A stretch of 64,000 nt of DNA from contig JADJRH010000001.1 in assembly GCA_016712345.1 (NCBI GenBank), forward strand, positions 1,116,001 to 1,180,000, in the 5' to 3' direction. Position numbers and translations under genes: made by a program. Origin of the DNA: Polyangiaceae bacterium. GTDB taxonomy: Bacteria; Myxococcota_A; Polyangia; Polyangiales; Polyangiaceae. Positions 8,490 through 17,440 of the stretch are shown here, in pieces (within the stretch, counting starts at the first letter, position 1; every line of letters starts with the position of its first letter). A model generated the notes under the pieces. The model was not told where the DNA came from, searched no databases, and saw nothing but the letters and a program-made list of their open reading frames with translations.

Positions 8490-9674
8490 CTAGTCCGAAA
8501 ACAGCTGCGTGACCCAGACCCGACCGTCGGCGTCTTTTGTAACGGCTACTCCCACGCGCCCCAAATCGCCCGAAAGCATGTTGGTTCGATGTGACGGGCT
8601 CGCCCACAATGCTCGATGAGCGTTTTGTGTGGACGATGCGCTGGCCACATTTTCGGCTGCGATCTTGGCTTTTACGCCCGCAGCTTTAATGCGCGCCGCA
8701 GGATCGCCGGTGCCCACGTCGTGCCCCACCATTTTGGCTTTTGCCATTTCGTCCGAGTGAGCTTTTGCAAGCTTGTCGAGAGCAGAATCGCGAGTGAGAG
8801 CCTTTTGACCTTCTGCGATGCGCGCGGTGTTGAGCATTTTGAGAACCGCCTCGGCGTCGTCTTTCACTTCTTTGCCCGCGTCTTCACCCGGCACGCTCGC
8901 GCGCGTGAACTTTGTGGGCGGAGTGACGCCTGCAAACACGTACGCTTCGAGAACGGGGCGCGGGCCTGTGGACACAGTGGCGAGCACTTGAACAAGCCAT
9001 TGTCCCGGCTGATCGACCGAAAAAGTGGATTTGATTTTGTCGCCCGAGAGCGACGCAATCACCGTTTTGGGTGCGCCGCGCGGGCCTAAGAGCACCACTT
9101 TTGCAGCGGTCGCAGGCACCAACATTTTGCCTTCAAGCGTGATCCACTGGCTGACGCGCGCCGTCACCGGAAAGCTTGTCATGTCGGCGAGCGCATCGAT
9201 CGCGACCATTGAAAAAACGGTTGTTCCGTCTTCTTTTGAGCCTTTTGCAAGGCCGCAACGACGCACGCCGAGCGTGGACCAACCGCTCATCCACGTGGTG
9301 ACTTTTTTCTTGAGCCCCTCTTCATCGAGAGCGCCGCCTGCGAGCGAAAAAGCGCGCGGCCACACGTGCGGATCACCCGCGGCGCGAAGCGTGAACCCAA
9401 GTTCGTCGGCGGCGAAGATCTCGGCCCCTTCGAGTTGGCGTTTCACATTTCGATCGGCCACGCTGGCGAGAGCGCCGTCGGCGGTGCCGCACAAACTTTG
9501 AAAAGCAGAAACGTTGGATGCCGCCGTTGCGGGCGTTGGAGACGACGTTGTGGCTTTCCACGCGAGGGCCGGAACTTCTGCGTGTGCAATGCCGAGGGCG
9601 CCCGCGAGCGATACGCCGAGCGCGACAAGGGCGGACGAGATCGGTGTGCGCGATTTTTTGTGGCGTACCTTCAT
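8490..9674 (-). CDS. Exported CAP (SCP/PR-1) domain protein
   Basis: The 394-residue form starting at 9674 has an N-terminal signal peptide (positive MKVRHKKSR, hydrophobic core, cleavage near AHA) and a GGAAGG ribosome binding site; the frame stays open to 9866 but those residues look non-coding. The C-terminal ~135 residues form a CAP domain: MLNTARIAEGQKALTRD, LAKAHSDEMAKA, GHDVG, the AENVASAS strand and SPSHRTNML near the end. The middle 230 residues are beta-rich and unassigned. CAP proteins of bacteria are secreted and bind ligands or act as non-classical proteases; no single activity can be assigned. An R1 repeat adjoins the stop codon. Confidence 0.85.
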   Translation of the reverse strand: MKVRHKKSRTPISSALVALGVSLAGALGIAHAEVPALAWKATTSSPTPATAASNVSAFQSLCGTADGALASVADRNVKRQLEGAEIFAADELGFTLRAAGDPHVWPRAFSLAGGALDEEGLKKKVTTWMSGWSTLGVRRCGLAKGSKEDGTTVFSMVAIDALADMTSFPVTARVSQWITLEGKMLVPATAAKVVLLGPRGAPKTVIASLSGDKIKSTFSVDQPGQWLVQVLATVSTGPRPVLEAYVFAGVTPPTKFTRASVPGEDAGKEVKDDAEAVLKMLNTARIAEGQKALTRDSALDKLAKAHSDEMAKAKMVGHDVGTGDPAARIKAAGVKAKIAAENVASASSTQNAHRALWASPSHRTNMLSGDLGRVGVAVTKDADGRVWVTQLFSD

Positions 9675-9790
9675 CGATCGGCCTTCCCGATGAGACTCCA
9701 CCGGTCGTAGCAGGTTTGATCGAAGCAGGAAAAAGCCCGGCAACGATTCCGCAACCCAAGGAGCGCACGCTGCCGGTGTAAGCTTCAAAC

Positions 9791-10387
9791 ATGGCCCGGC
9801 AATCGCGACCCCCCGGCTTCGACATGACGTATCGGCCCGACAAACGCGAAACGTTTGGTCCGCCACTCCGCGAGCGAGCGCTCACGCTTGCGTATGTGGC
9901 GTTTTCGGTCGTTGTTGTGGGCTTCATTCTCTACGGTCAAAACGCGCCGTCGAACTCGATTTTCTTTAAGTACGTTGTTGAGGGTGACCGACACAGAATT
10001 GTGTCGTCGAGCGTGTGCGCGATCATCTTGGGGGTGAGCGCGAGCGCCGCATTTTTAAGGGAACAAATGCGCGGCGTGGTGGTGCATCCCGATGGGATTG
10101 AGCTGCGTGAACTCCTGTCGTTCGGCATTCCCAAAGTGCGCCGCTTTACCTGGGCGCAGATTGATCGAGTTTTCGTTCCGGCGGTTAATCCCGCGGCGGG
10201 TGAGCCAAAACACAGCGGATCGGTTCGGCTCGATCTCTGGGACGGATCGCGCACATGGCTTCCGCGCGTTTCAAACAATGCGAGATTGTCAGTTCTTTTG
10301 GAACGCGTTGCGCTCGCTCGGGCCATTCCTGTCGAAGGCGGCTCCGGCCTTGTGGATGACCTCGGAAATCCGCTCGAAGACGGCTGA
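9791..10387 (+). CDS. Two-TM protein with PH-like C-terminal domain
   Basis: Hypothetical 198-residue protein. Two membrane segments are visible, about 30-49 (ALTLAYVAFSVVVVGFILYG) and 72-88, followed by a domain of about 100 residues with the layout of bacterial PH-like domains: VVHPDGIELRELLSFG, KVRRFTWAQIDRVFV, then VRLDLWDGSRTWLP. Such two-helix plus PH proteins are common and mostly uncharacterised. Another ATG at 9824 is possible. It is divergent from the CAP gene and convergent with the next gene across the GTACACAA cluster. Confidence 0.7.
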   Translation: MARQSRPPGFDMTYRPDKRETFGPPLRERALTLAYVAFSVVVVGFILYGQNAPSNSIFFKYVVEGDRHRIVSSSVCAIILGVSASAAFLREQMRGVVVHPDGIELRELLSFGIPKVRRFTWAQIDRVFVPAVNPAAGEPKHSGSVRLDLWDGSRTWLPRVSNNARLSVLLERVALARAIPVEGGSGLVDDLGNPLEDG

Positions 10388-10401
10388 AACGCGCCTCGGG
10401 T

Positions 10402-10516
10402 GTACACAACCGAGTACACAAACGCTGTTGTGAGTGTACACAAATCTGTCCGCCAAAAAAGCGTACACAACGCTTACCTGAGCGCGTACACAACGCCTAC
10501 CTGAATGCGTACACAA
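10402..10516 (+). repeat. Cluster of six GTACACAA words in a convergent gap
   Basis: Six copies of GTACACAA, all on the plus strand, begin at 10402, 10414, 10436, 10463, 10486 and 10509, within 115 bases between two convergent genes. The last three are in a loose tandem of about 23 bases (GCGTACACAACGC followed by YACCTGA). No strong hairpin or T-run terminator is apparent. The same word recurs across the window; see findings. Confidence 0.8.
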
Positions 10517-10527
10517 TTGCTTGGCGG

Positions 10528-11283
10528 CTACCCAACGTGGAGGGCGATTTCATCGTGATAGCTGCGAAATGCGGACTCGGTGGGCCAGTTGGGTGCTCCT
10601 AGAATGAGCTGCTGCGCTTTGGCGGCGTCGCCGCGATCAATGGCCACAACGGCGCCTGCGTAACGCATTGCCCAATGAACAAGCGGGCTTGATTGCGCGG
10701 CCGTTTCAAGAAGGTCAAGGTCACCCTGTTCTGCTTTGTGTGCAAACGCCCGAGCAAACGCTCCGACGGCGCTTCGAAGAAGAACCACGCGGGCGCGCAG
10801 AGATTCTGAGTTGGTGAGCACGGGCAGCCTTGCGAGCCGATCTGCGCTGCGCACGGCTTCGTCGCGATCGCCCTCAAACGTTAAGAGAAACGTGTCCAAA
10901 AATAGCCGATGTTCGAGCGCCGCTTCCCAAGCCGGGCCTCGTTCGGCGGCTGCAAGCGCTGTTCGGGCATGTTCCAAAAAACCGTTTGCCGCGAATGCGG
11001 TGGCCGTCATGAGCGGTGCCATTGTCGAGGCGTGCGGCGCGCGCTCAATGTGCTTTGACCATTGGCGGAGAACGGCGTTTACGTCGCCCGAAAGAAGCGC
11101 TCTTTTAAGGCGTTTTTGCGCAACCCACCGAACGAAAAACACCGCGAGAACAGCGCTCAAAATCACTGCGGCAATGCGCGGCTCAGCCCACGTTCCGCGG
11201 AGGATCAGCGCTGCTGCGGCGGCGGACGCCACGAACAAGATGGCGCGGAAAAGGCGCCGATTTGGCTCGCGTTGCACATCCAC
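10528..11283 (-). CDS. Membrane-anchored helical-repeat protein
   Basis: A 251-residue hypothetical protein. Two hydrophobic segments lie near the N-terminus (about 12-28 and 36-50), then an Ala/Leu/Arg-rich helical region resembling TPR repeats (for example HARTALAAAERGPAWEAALEHRLFLDTFL and DRGDAAKAQQLILGAP). The layout recalls the membrane protein at 2515-4029, although I see no clear alignment. Function is unknown; a scaffold role is the usual guess for such proteins. It is convergent with the PH-like gene and lies just downstream of the SRP RNA on the same strand. Confidence 0.68.
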   Translation of the reverse strand: MDVQREPNRRLFRAILFVASAAAAALILRGTWAEPRIAAVILSAVLAVFFVRWVAQKRLKRALLSGDVNAVLRQWSKHIERAPHASTMAPLMTATAFAANGFLEHARTALAAAERGPAWEAALEHRLFLDTFLLTFEGDRDEAVRSADRLARLPVLTNSESLRARVVLLRSAVGAFARAFAHKAEQGDLDLLETAAQSSPLVHWAMRYAGAVVAIDRGDAAKAQQLILGAPNWPTESAFRSYHDEIALHVG

Positions 11284-11332
11284 AGCAGGCTTCAGCTTAT
11301 CACCAAGCGATCAGCCACGCACAAAAGCAGAA

Positions 11333-11411
11333 GGGCCCGCCACACTCGCCTTCTGCTACCGTTGCTCCCTTCCGGGCCTAGCGGGGTTCACAGCGCGCCG
11401 TCGGCGGACCC
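11333..11411 (-). ncRNA. ffs: Signal recognition particle 4.5S RNA
   Basis: On the minus strand the conserved SRP hairpin core is unmistakable: GTGAACCCCGC, then GGCCCGGAAGGGAGCAAC and GGTAGCAGAAG. The ends pair as GGGTCCGCC with GGCGGGCCC, defining a short (about 80-base) bacterial form. Just past it, CCTTCTGCT followed by TTTT can pair with AGCAGAAGG inside the RNA, which may act as a terminator. The RNA binds Ffh and directs nascent membrane and secreted proteins to the Sec translocon. Confidence 0.93.
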
Positions 11412-11478
11412 ATACGTGGGCCGAAGCCTCAACAACGGCGGTTTTAGTCGCCGCCTCAAAAACTGGCAAGCGCCTAAT

Positions 11479-11961
11479 TCACTTTGAAGGCGTCGCGGCG
11501 CTTTCACCGAGGATTTGCGCTCGCGCGATTCGCGTTGCGTCTTCAAGACTCACAAGTTCTATCCCGAGCCGCTCGCTGAAGCGAAAGATGCGTTCGTCGC
11601 GATAAAACTCGCCGAACACAATGCGATTGATGCCCGCGTTGGCGATCATTTTAAAGCAGCCCCAACACGGCGATGCTGTCACATAAATGGATGATCCCTC
11701 AATGCGTACACCATTGCGGGCCGCCTGAATGATGGCGTTGCACTCCGCGTGGATGGTGCGTACACAATGGCCGTCCTCCATCATGTGACCGTCTTCGTCA
11801 CAATGATTGAGGCCGCGGATCGAGCCGTTGTAGCCCGTCGCGAGAATGCTCTTGTCGCGCACAATGACGGCGCCGACATGTTTGCGATCACAGGTGGCGC
11901 GCGATGACACCTCCACGGCGATGCGCATGAAATATTCGTCCCACGAAGCCCGGTGCGACAT
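11479..11961 (-). CDS. Deoxycytidylate (dCMP) deaminase
   Basis: A 160-residue zinc-dependent deaminase that converts dCMP to dUMP, the precursor of dTMP. The cytidine-deaminase signature is complete: HAECNAIIQAA (catalytic His and Glu) near residue 70 and PCWGCFKMI near 98 (two Cys zinc ligands). The dCMP-type insertion CDEDGHMMEDGHC precedes it. The opening SWDEYFMRIAVEVSSRATC is typical of the ComEB/dCMP deaminase family. It is leftward, divergent from purD, so the two nucleotide genes share a 70-base intergenic region. Confidence 0.93.
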   Translation of the reverse strand: MSHRASWDEYFMRIAVEVSSRATCDRKHVGAVIVRDKSILATGYNGSIRGLNHCDEDGHMMEDGHCVRTIHAECNAIIQAARNGVRIEGSSIYVTASPCWGCFKMIANAGINRIVFGEFYRDERIFRFSERLGIELVSLEDATRIARAQILGESAATPSK

Positions 11962-12033
11962 GCGCCGCCCTTACCACGATTTTAACGGCATATGATCTCC
12001 CCGCTCCGCGGCCACTCTGGTAACGGGCGGCGG

Positions 12034-13338
12034 ATGCGCACTTCGTCGCGAACAGTGATGGTGGTCGGCTCGGGCGCCCGCGAGCACGCCCTTGCACGCG
12101 CCCTGCGGCGCTCTCCTTCGGTTGCGAAAGTGGTTGTGACCCCCGGAAACGCGGGGACGTTCGCAGAGGCGGCCCCGCAGCTCGCGCCAATCGAGCGGCG
12201 TCCGCTCACGGGCGGCGTCACGGTGGAAAGCGTTGTGGAAGCGGCGCGCGTCGTGGCGCCCGATCTGGTGGTGATCGGGCCCGAGGCTCCGCTTGTTGCG
12301 GGCGTTGTGGATGCGCTTCAAAAAGAGGGGTTTTTAACGTTTGGGCCCACCGCAAAAGCCGCCCAGCTTGAGGGGTCAAAAGCGTTTTTGAAGGAGCTGC
12401 TCGCGCGCGAGAACATCCCGACAGCGCCGTTCGTCATCGTTCACAACTTTGAAGATGCATGTGTACACATTCGCAAACGCGGCGCGCCGATCGTGGTCAA
12501 AGCGAGCGGGCTCTGCGCAGGCAAAGGGGTTGTGGTCGCAAGCACCGAAGAAGAGGCTATTGAGGCAGCGCGCTTGATGCTTGTGGATCGCGTATTCGGT
12601 GACGCGGGCGCCACCGTGGTGATCGAAGATCACATCTCAGGGGAAGAAGCGAGTGTGCTCGCGGTGTGCGACGGCGAGCGGTTCTTTGTGCTTCCGCCCG
12701 CGCGCGATCACAAGCGCGTGGGTGACTTTGACACCGGTCCAAACACCGGAGGGATGGGCGCATTTGCACCGAGCACGCGCCTTTCTGCCGATCTCATTTC
12801 GCGTGTGGAACGGGAGATCATTGTCCCGACACTGCGTGGCATGAAGAACAACGGTGCGCCGTTTCGAGGGGTTTTGTTTGCCGGACTCATGATCACGCGC
12901 GACAACGATGTGTACCTTTTGGAGCACAACGTTCGGTTCGGCGATCCTGAATGTGAAGCGATCATGGAGCTTCTCGACGGTGATGTGGCTGAGTTGCTCG
13001 CGTCCGCCGCTATGGGCTCCATTGATCGGCGGGCCGTGCGAATAGCAACCGATCGCGCCGCACTGGCGCTGATTGTGGCTGCGCAGGGTTACCCTGCGGC
13101 CCCAAAAAGCGGAGATGAAATTAGGGGATTGGTTGATGCCGGAAGGCTTGAAAACGTGGCTATTTTGCATGCCGGCACGGCTGAAAAAAATGGAAAGGTG
13201 GTAACCAACGGTGGCCGCGTGTTGGCGATCACCGCGCACGGAGCAACGCTCGAAGAAGCGCGGCGGAGAGCTTATGAAGCGGTGAAGCTCGTGTCGTTTG
13301 ACGGGATGTTTTATCGAAATGACATCGCCGCGTCGTAA
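12034..13338 (+). CDS. purD: Phosphoribosylamine-glycine ligase
   Basis: GAR synthetase, the second step of de novo purine synthesis: phosphoribosylamine + glycine + ATP gives GAR. The sequence shows the N-terminal MVVGSGAREHALARAL, the ATP-grasp stretch IPTAPFVIV...PIVVKASGLCAGKGVVVA, the signature GPNTGGMGAFAPS, and RFGDPECEAIMELLDGD for metal binding. The length (434 residues) is normal. I chose the ATG at 12034 because homology starts about there; an ATG at 11992 gives an unrelated extension and one at 12058 is also possible. No other pur genes adjoin, so the pathway is dispersed in this genome. Confidence 0.95.
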   Translation: MRTSSRTVMVVGSGAREHALARALRRSPSVAKVVVTPGNAGTFAEAAPQLAPIERRPLTGGVTVESVVEAARVVAPDLVVIGPEAPLVAGVVDALQKEGFLTFGPTAKAAQLEGSKAFLKELLARENIPTAPFVIVHNFEDACVHIRKRGAPIVVKASGLCAGKGVVVASTEEEAIEAARLMLVDRVFGDAGATVVIEDHISGEEASVLAVCDGERFFVLPPARDHKRVGDFDTGPNTGGMGAFAPSTRLSADLISRVEREIIVPTLRGMKNNGAPFRGVLFAGLMITRDNDVYLLEHNVRFGDPECEAIMELLDGDVAELLASAAMGSIDRRAVRIATDRAALALIVAAQGYPAAPKSGDEIRGLVDAGRLENVAILHAGTAEKNGKVVTNGGRVLAITAHGATLEEARRRAYEAVKLVSFDGMFYRNDIAAS

Positions 13339-13487
13339 CGCGCCCGCGGTCGTCAACTGGCGAACAAGAAGGGCCACACCCGCCTTCGAAGCCTTTGGAT
13401 CGCGGCGCGCTTGACCCTTCCGCCCACCCCACTATTGTCCGCCGGCCTTTTGAGCTTTGGTCGCCGTTTCTTTTTAGGAGTGTTGTG

Positions 13488-15074
13488 ATGCGCGTTCTTG
13501 TTTCCGATGCCTTGAGTGAGCAGGGGCTCAACATTTTGCGGCAAACCCCGGGCGCTGCGATCGATTACAAACCGGGCTTAAACGAGGCCGATCTCGCCGC
13601 CGCGGTGGTGGGTGCCGACGCGCTCGTCATTCGATCGGGATCCAAAGTAACGGCTCGCGTGATCGCGGCGGCCGACAAGCTCAAAGTGATCGGTCGCGCA
13701 GGCATCGGCGTGGACAACGTGGATGTGGAAGCGGCTTCAAAAAAGGGCATTGTGGTGATGAACACGCCCACGGGAAACGCCGTCACCACGGCCGAACACG
13801 CGCTGAGTTTGCTGATGTCGCTCGCGCGTCATGTGCCTCAGGCGTCCGCGCTTTTGAAGGCTGGGAAGTGGGAAAAGAAAAAGTTTGAAGGTCGCGAGCT
13901 GTCGGGCAAAACGCTGGCGGTTGTGGGGCTCGGAAACATCGGTCGCATTGTTGCCGATCGAGCGCGGGGCCTGTCGATGAAGGTGATCGGGTTTGATCCG
14001 ATGATCACCGCGGAGCGTGCGGCGCAGCTCGGCGTGGAGCTTTGCACGTTGGACGAGATCTTCGCGCGGGCCGACGCCATCACGGTGCACACTCCGCTCA
14101 CGGCGCAAACCAAGGGCCTGATTAACGAAGGTGTGTTGCCCAAGTTGAAAAAGGGCGTGCTTCTGATCAATGCGGCGCGCGGCGGGATTTACGATGAAGC
14201 GGCACTGCTAAAGGGTCTTGAAAGTGGTCAGATCGGTGGCGTAGCACTCGATGTATTCATTGAAGAGCCGCCCCCCGCGGACATGCCTCTTCTCAAGCAC
14301 GATCGGGTGATCGCAACACCCCATCTCGGCGCGTCGACGAAAGAAGCGCAGGACCGAGTGGCCCTCGAAATTGCGGATCAAATCGTGATGTACCTGACAA
14401 CGGGTGAAATTAAAAATGCGGTGAATACGCCGTCTGTTGCGGGGGAAATTGCGATTCAGCAAAAGCCGTATCTCGATCTCGCCGAGAGGCTCGGTTCGTT
14501 TTTGGCGCAGGTCGAGCCTGCACTTTCTCCCAAAGCAATTGAAGTGGAGTGCACCGGAAAGGCTGCGGATCTGGGGGTAAAAGGTATTGCCGCGGCTGCG
14601 GTTGCAGGATGTCTGTCGAGGTATCTTGCCGCGTCAATGAACCGTGTTTCGGCGCCGGTGGCGGCAAAGGAGCGCGGTATTTCGGTGCGTGAACTGGCGA
14701 GTTCGGGTGGGTCTGAATATGCGTCGCGCATTGTGTTGCGCGTGACTGGAGCCGACGGTCAAACGCACGCGGTTTGGGGAGCGGTGGGGGCCGACGGGTC
14801 GCCGCGGCTGCTCAAGTGGGACGACTACGAAGTGGAAGCGCACCTCGGTGGGCCCACGCTGGTGATTAAAAACCTCGACAAACCGGGCGTGATCGGAGCG
14901 ATTGGCACCGCTCTCGGGTCGGCCGACGTGAATGTTGCACGTGTACACCTGGGTGTTGCAAAACCCGGCGGAGCGTTGAGCGTGTGGAATCTCGATTCGC
15001 CTCCGCAGACATCTGTGATCGAAACGTTGCGTCGTTCGCCGCACGTTCAAAGCGTCACGATCATCCACGTTTGA
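13488..15074 (+). CDS. serA: D-3-phosphoglycerate dehydrogenase
   Basis: First enzyme of serine synthesis: 3-phosphoglycerate + NAD to 3-phosphohydroxypyruvate. A 528-residue long-form SerA. The catalytic and NAD domains carry GRAGIGVDNVDV, the dinucleotide motif VVGLGNIGR, NAARGGIYDE and HLGASTKEAQ. After about residue 315 there is an intervening ASB-type domain, and a C-terminal ACT domain (KPGVIGAIGTALGSADVNVARVHLG) that usually binds serine for feedback inhibition. The start at 13488 follows an AGGAG site; the frame is open upstream to 13395 without signal. The next gene starts 13 bases after its stop. Confidence 0.96.
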   Translation: MRVLVSDALSEQGLNILRQTPGAAIDYKPGLNEADLAAAVVGADALVIRSGSKVTARVIAAADKLKVIGRAGIGVDNVDVEAASKKGIVVMNTPTGNAVTTAEHALSLLMSLARHVPQASALLKAGKWEKKKFEGRELSGKTLAVVGLGNIGRIVADRARGLSMKVIGFDPMITAERAAQLGVELCTLDEIFARADAITVHTPLTAQTKGLINEGVLPKLKKGVLLINAARGGIYDEAALLKGLESGQIGGVALDVFIEEPPPADMPLLKHDRVIATPHLGASTKEAQDRVALEIADQIVMYLTTGEIKNAVNTPSVAGEIAIQQKPYLDLAERLGSFLAQVEPALSPKAIEVECTGKAADLGVKGIAAAAVAGCLSRYLAASMNRVSAPVAAKERGISVRELASSGGSEYASRIVLRVTGADGQTHAVWGAVGADGSPRLLKWDDYEVEAHLGGPTLVIKNLDKPGVIGAIGTALGSADVNVARVHLGVAKPGGALSVWNLDSPPQTSVIETLRRSPHVQSVTIIHV

Positions 15075-15087
15075 GAGAGATCAACGC

Positions 15088-15540
15088 GTGCTCGATCCGA
15101 TTGTCGACCTTGCTCCCGGAGCTGAAGAAAACGCACTCGCAACGTTTTTTGCGGACGTGCTTCGGCACAACCTGCGAATGAATCCGCGCGCGCAAAAGAG
15201 CTTTGGGGCGATGCGCGCCACGGTTCACTTTGTTGCGGTGGACAGCACCGAGGCTGTTTCAATGCGTTTCGATCACGGGCGCGTAACGCTTCACGAAGGC
15301 AACATCGGGATACCGGCAGTGACGTTTTGCGGTGAGCGCGATGCGATCGTCAATCTGACAACGGTGCCCCTTTCATCGTGGCTTGGATTGCCGGTTCCAA
15401 ACCCAAAAAAACCGCGGGATTTTGCAGCACTTCGTAAACTTGTGGGTGGCCTCCGAGAGCGGAAACTCATTGTCTACGGGTTCTTTTCACATGCCCGCCT
15501 TGCAACCCGCGTGCTTCGCATCTTGTCATCGAGGGAGTAG
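15088..15540 (+). CDS. Hypothetical protein, SCP2-like fold possible
   Basis: A 150-residue protein with a GTG start 13 bases after serA, probably co-transcribed. A central segment (VSMRFDHGRVTLHEGNIGIPAVTFCGERDAIVNL) recalls the beta-sheet of SCP2-type sterol-carrier domains, which bind lipids, but the match is by eye only. No membrane segment or signal peptide is seen. No metabolic link to serine synthesis is evident. Confidence 0.6.
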   Translation: MLDPIVDLAPGAEENALATFFADVLRHNLRMNPRAQKSFGAMRATVHFVAVDSTEAVSMRFDHGRVTLHEGNIGIPAVTFCGERDAIVNLTTVPLSSWLGLPVPNPKKPRDFAALRKLVGGLRERKLIVYGFFSHARLATRVLRILSSRE

Positions 15541-15695
15541 CCGCCGTGTGGCGCGCTTCGCTCAAAAAGTAATCCTTTACACGTAAAGCAGTTGCCGGCC
15601 TCAAACGCGGCGCGTCCTTTGAAACGCGGCATGTTGGCACAGGCAGCGTTCCGCTTTTGACGACGGCGCCTTCGGTTGGTATTCCCAATGTCGAA

Positions 15696-16562
15696 ATGCC
15701 GGTTCGGCTGCGCTACTTGGTCCATGACCTGGAGGTGCCGCCTGGGGAGTTCTTGATCGGGCGAAGTCCCGACTGCCAGCTCTCCCTGGACGACCCGTTG
15801 GTTTCGCGCCGCCACGCGATTCTAGTCGTCCAATCGGACGGCGTATTTATGGAAGACTTGGGGAGTCGGAACGGCGTTGTTGTCAACGGGAAAAAAATAA
15901 GCGGGCCAACGCGCGTGCGCGACGGGGACCAAATCCAAGTTGGTTCGCAGATGATGACGCTCATCGGTGTTCCCGGATCCGATCGGTTCACGCCCGATTC
16001 ACCGGCTCAGGCGGGCAGTCGCCGAGGCGGCGCCGCGTCCGATGTGATCACTCTCACGGGCGTTGAAAACGAAGAGCTTTCGGCCGCAACGGCGGAGAGT
16101 CAGTCTCACGCGCCCGCGCCGGAAAGCCCCGATAAGCGCGTTTCGTCAATCGCATTGATTGGAGGGCTCGCCGAAAAGGCGCTCGCCATGGGTCGCGCCG
16201 ATGAAGCGGAGCGAATACTCACCCGTGCGCTGCGCGACATTCTGATTAAGGCGCGAGCGGGTGACGAAGTGCGTCCCGAGCTTTCTGAACGGGCCGCGCA
16301 TTACGCATCACGTCTCGCATCGGCTACGGGGCGCGGCCTTTGGGTCGATTACATTTTTGAGCTGTACGCGCTGACCGGCACAGTGCTGCCCGCCAAACTC
16401 GTGGATGAACTCTTCACGGTGATGCGCAAAGTAAAGAGCGTCGACAAGGCGATTATCGCTAGCTATACCGAGAAATTGCGTAAAAATGATCATCTTGGCC
16501 CTGGCGAGCGATTCATTCGTCAGCGAATTGAGGGCCTCGAACGCCTCGGTGCGATGAAATAG
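15696..16562 (+). CDS. FHA-domain protein, first of a tandem pair
   Basis: A 288-residue protein with an N-terminal FHA domain that binds phosphothreonine: FLIGRSPDCQLSLDDPLVSRRHA and EDLGSRNGVVVNGKKI carry the Arg, Ser-Arg-Arg-His and Gly-Ser-x-Asn signature. A low-complexity linker (about 95-150) leads to a helical C-terminal domain shared with the next gene. I prefer the ATG at 15696, which matches the start of the paralogue; a TTG at 15657 would add 13 residues. FHA proteins work with Ser/Thr kinases; one such kinase is at 56495-58957, but no direct link can be shown. Confidence 0.87.
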   Translation: MPVRLRYLVHDLEVPPGEFLIGRSPDCQLSLDDPLVSRRHAILVVQSDGVFMEDLGSRNGVVVNGKKISGPTRVRDGDQIQVGSQMMTLIGVPGSDRFTPDSPAQAGSRRGGAASDVITLTGVENEELSAATAESQSHAPAPESPDKRVSSIALIGGLAEKALAMGRADEAERILTRALRDILIKARAGDEVRPELSERAAHYASRLASATGRGLWVDYIFELYALTGTVLPAKLVDELFTVMRKVKSVDKAIIASYTEKLRKNDHLGPGERFIRQRIEGLERLGAMK

Positions 16563-16567
16563 AGAAA

Positions 16568-17440
16568 ATGGCTTACCGGCTCCGCTACCAGGCCCATGAC
16601 ATTGAGCTGCCGCTCGGTGAGTTTCTCATCGGCAGAAGCGCAGAATGTCAGCTCGCACTGGATGACCCGCTTGTGTCGCGCAAACACGCTGCGATCAGGG
16701 TTCGCAAAGAGGGAGTTACCGTAGAAGACCTTGGGAGCCGCAACGGTGTACTCGTCAACGGTACACGTATCGAAGGTGTACACTCCATCGGCGATCAAGA
16801 TCGGATCACGATCGGCGGGCAGGAGATGCGCGTGTATTACGTTGACGAAAATGCAGAGGCATTTTCGCGCGAGCAATACCGGCGTCACACGCAGACGCTC
16901 GGCATGGGCGCGGCGGAGTTGGAAGCGCACATCGCAGCGAGCATGACGCCGGCTTCGGGCACGCCCGCGGCGGTGATTGCACCGAGCGCCGATGCGACAA
17001 GCAACACACGCGGCATTCACTCGTTTCAGCTTCTCGGAGGCGTTGCCGACAAGGCTTTGGCGCTCGGGCGGGCAGAAGAGGCGGAGCGCATTCTACAGGC
17101 GCTTTTAACCGATATTGCGGCCCGCGCGCGTGATGGAAAAGGGGTTGAACCCCAGGTTGCCGAGCAGGCCGCGCGATATGCGGCGCGCATCGCCGGGGCC
17201 ACCGGTAAAGCGAGTTGGATCGACTACGTGTTTGAGCTTTATTCAGGCCTGAAACGGCCACTTCCGGCGGGGATCGTTGACGAGCTTTACACGGTGGTGC
17301 GCAAAGTTAAGAGCCTCGACGCGAAGAGCCTCCGCGCGTATCTCGGGGTGCTTCGCGACGTGCAGACTTCGTTTGGTCCGGCTGAGCGGTTTGTGGTGCA
17401 GAGGATTGAGGGTTTGGAGCGTTTGATCGCGGCGAAGTAG
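16568..17440 (+). CDS. FHA-domain protein, second of a tandem pair
   Basis: A 290-residue paralogue of the previous protein, starting 5 bases after it. FHA signature: FLIGRSAECQLALDDPLVSRKHA and EDLGSRNGVLVNG. The C-terminal domain, with IERILQALLTDI-like helices and a FVVQRIEGLERLIAAK end, is closely alike in both, so they arose by duplication and may form a hetero-oligomer. The linker between domains is the least conserved part. Its last 134 bases overlap the DciA-family gene on the other strand; both reading frames look real. Confidence 0.87.
   Translation: MAYRLRYQAHDIELPLGEFLIGRSAECQLALDDPLVSRKHAAIRVRKEGVTVEDLGSRNGVLVNGTRIEGVHSIGDQDRITIGGQEMRVYYVDENAEAFSREQYRRHTQTLGMGAAELEAHIAASMTPASGTPAAVIAPSADATSNTRGIHSFQLLGGVADKALALGRAEEAERILQALLTDIAARARDGKGVEPQVAEQAARYAARIAGATGKASWIDYVFELYSGLKRPLPAGIVDELYTVVRKVKSLDAKSLRAYLGVLRDVQTSFGPAERFVVQRIEGLERLIAAK

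Noticed and set aside
9675..9866. N-terminal extension of the CAP-domain protein to 9866
   Set aside because: The ATG at 9674 has a ribosome binding site and a signal peptide immediately after it; the upstream frame overlaps the divergent gene and lacks sense.
10402..10516. Array of GTGTACAC sites as a LexA or similar operator
   Set aside because: The sites are in a convergent gap with no promoter context and also occur within genes; a normal operator role does not explain the distribution.
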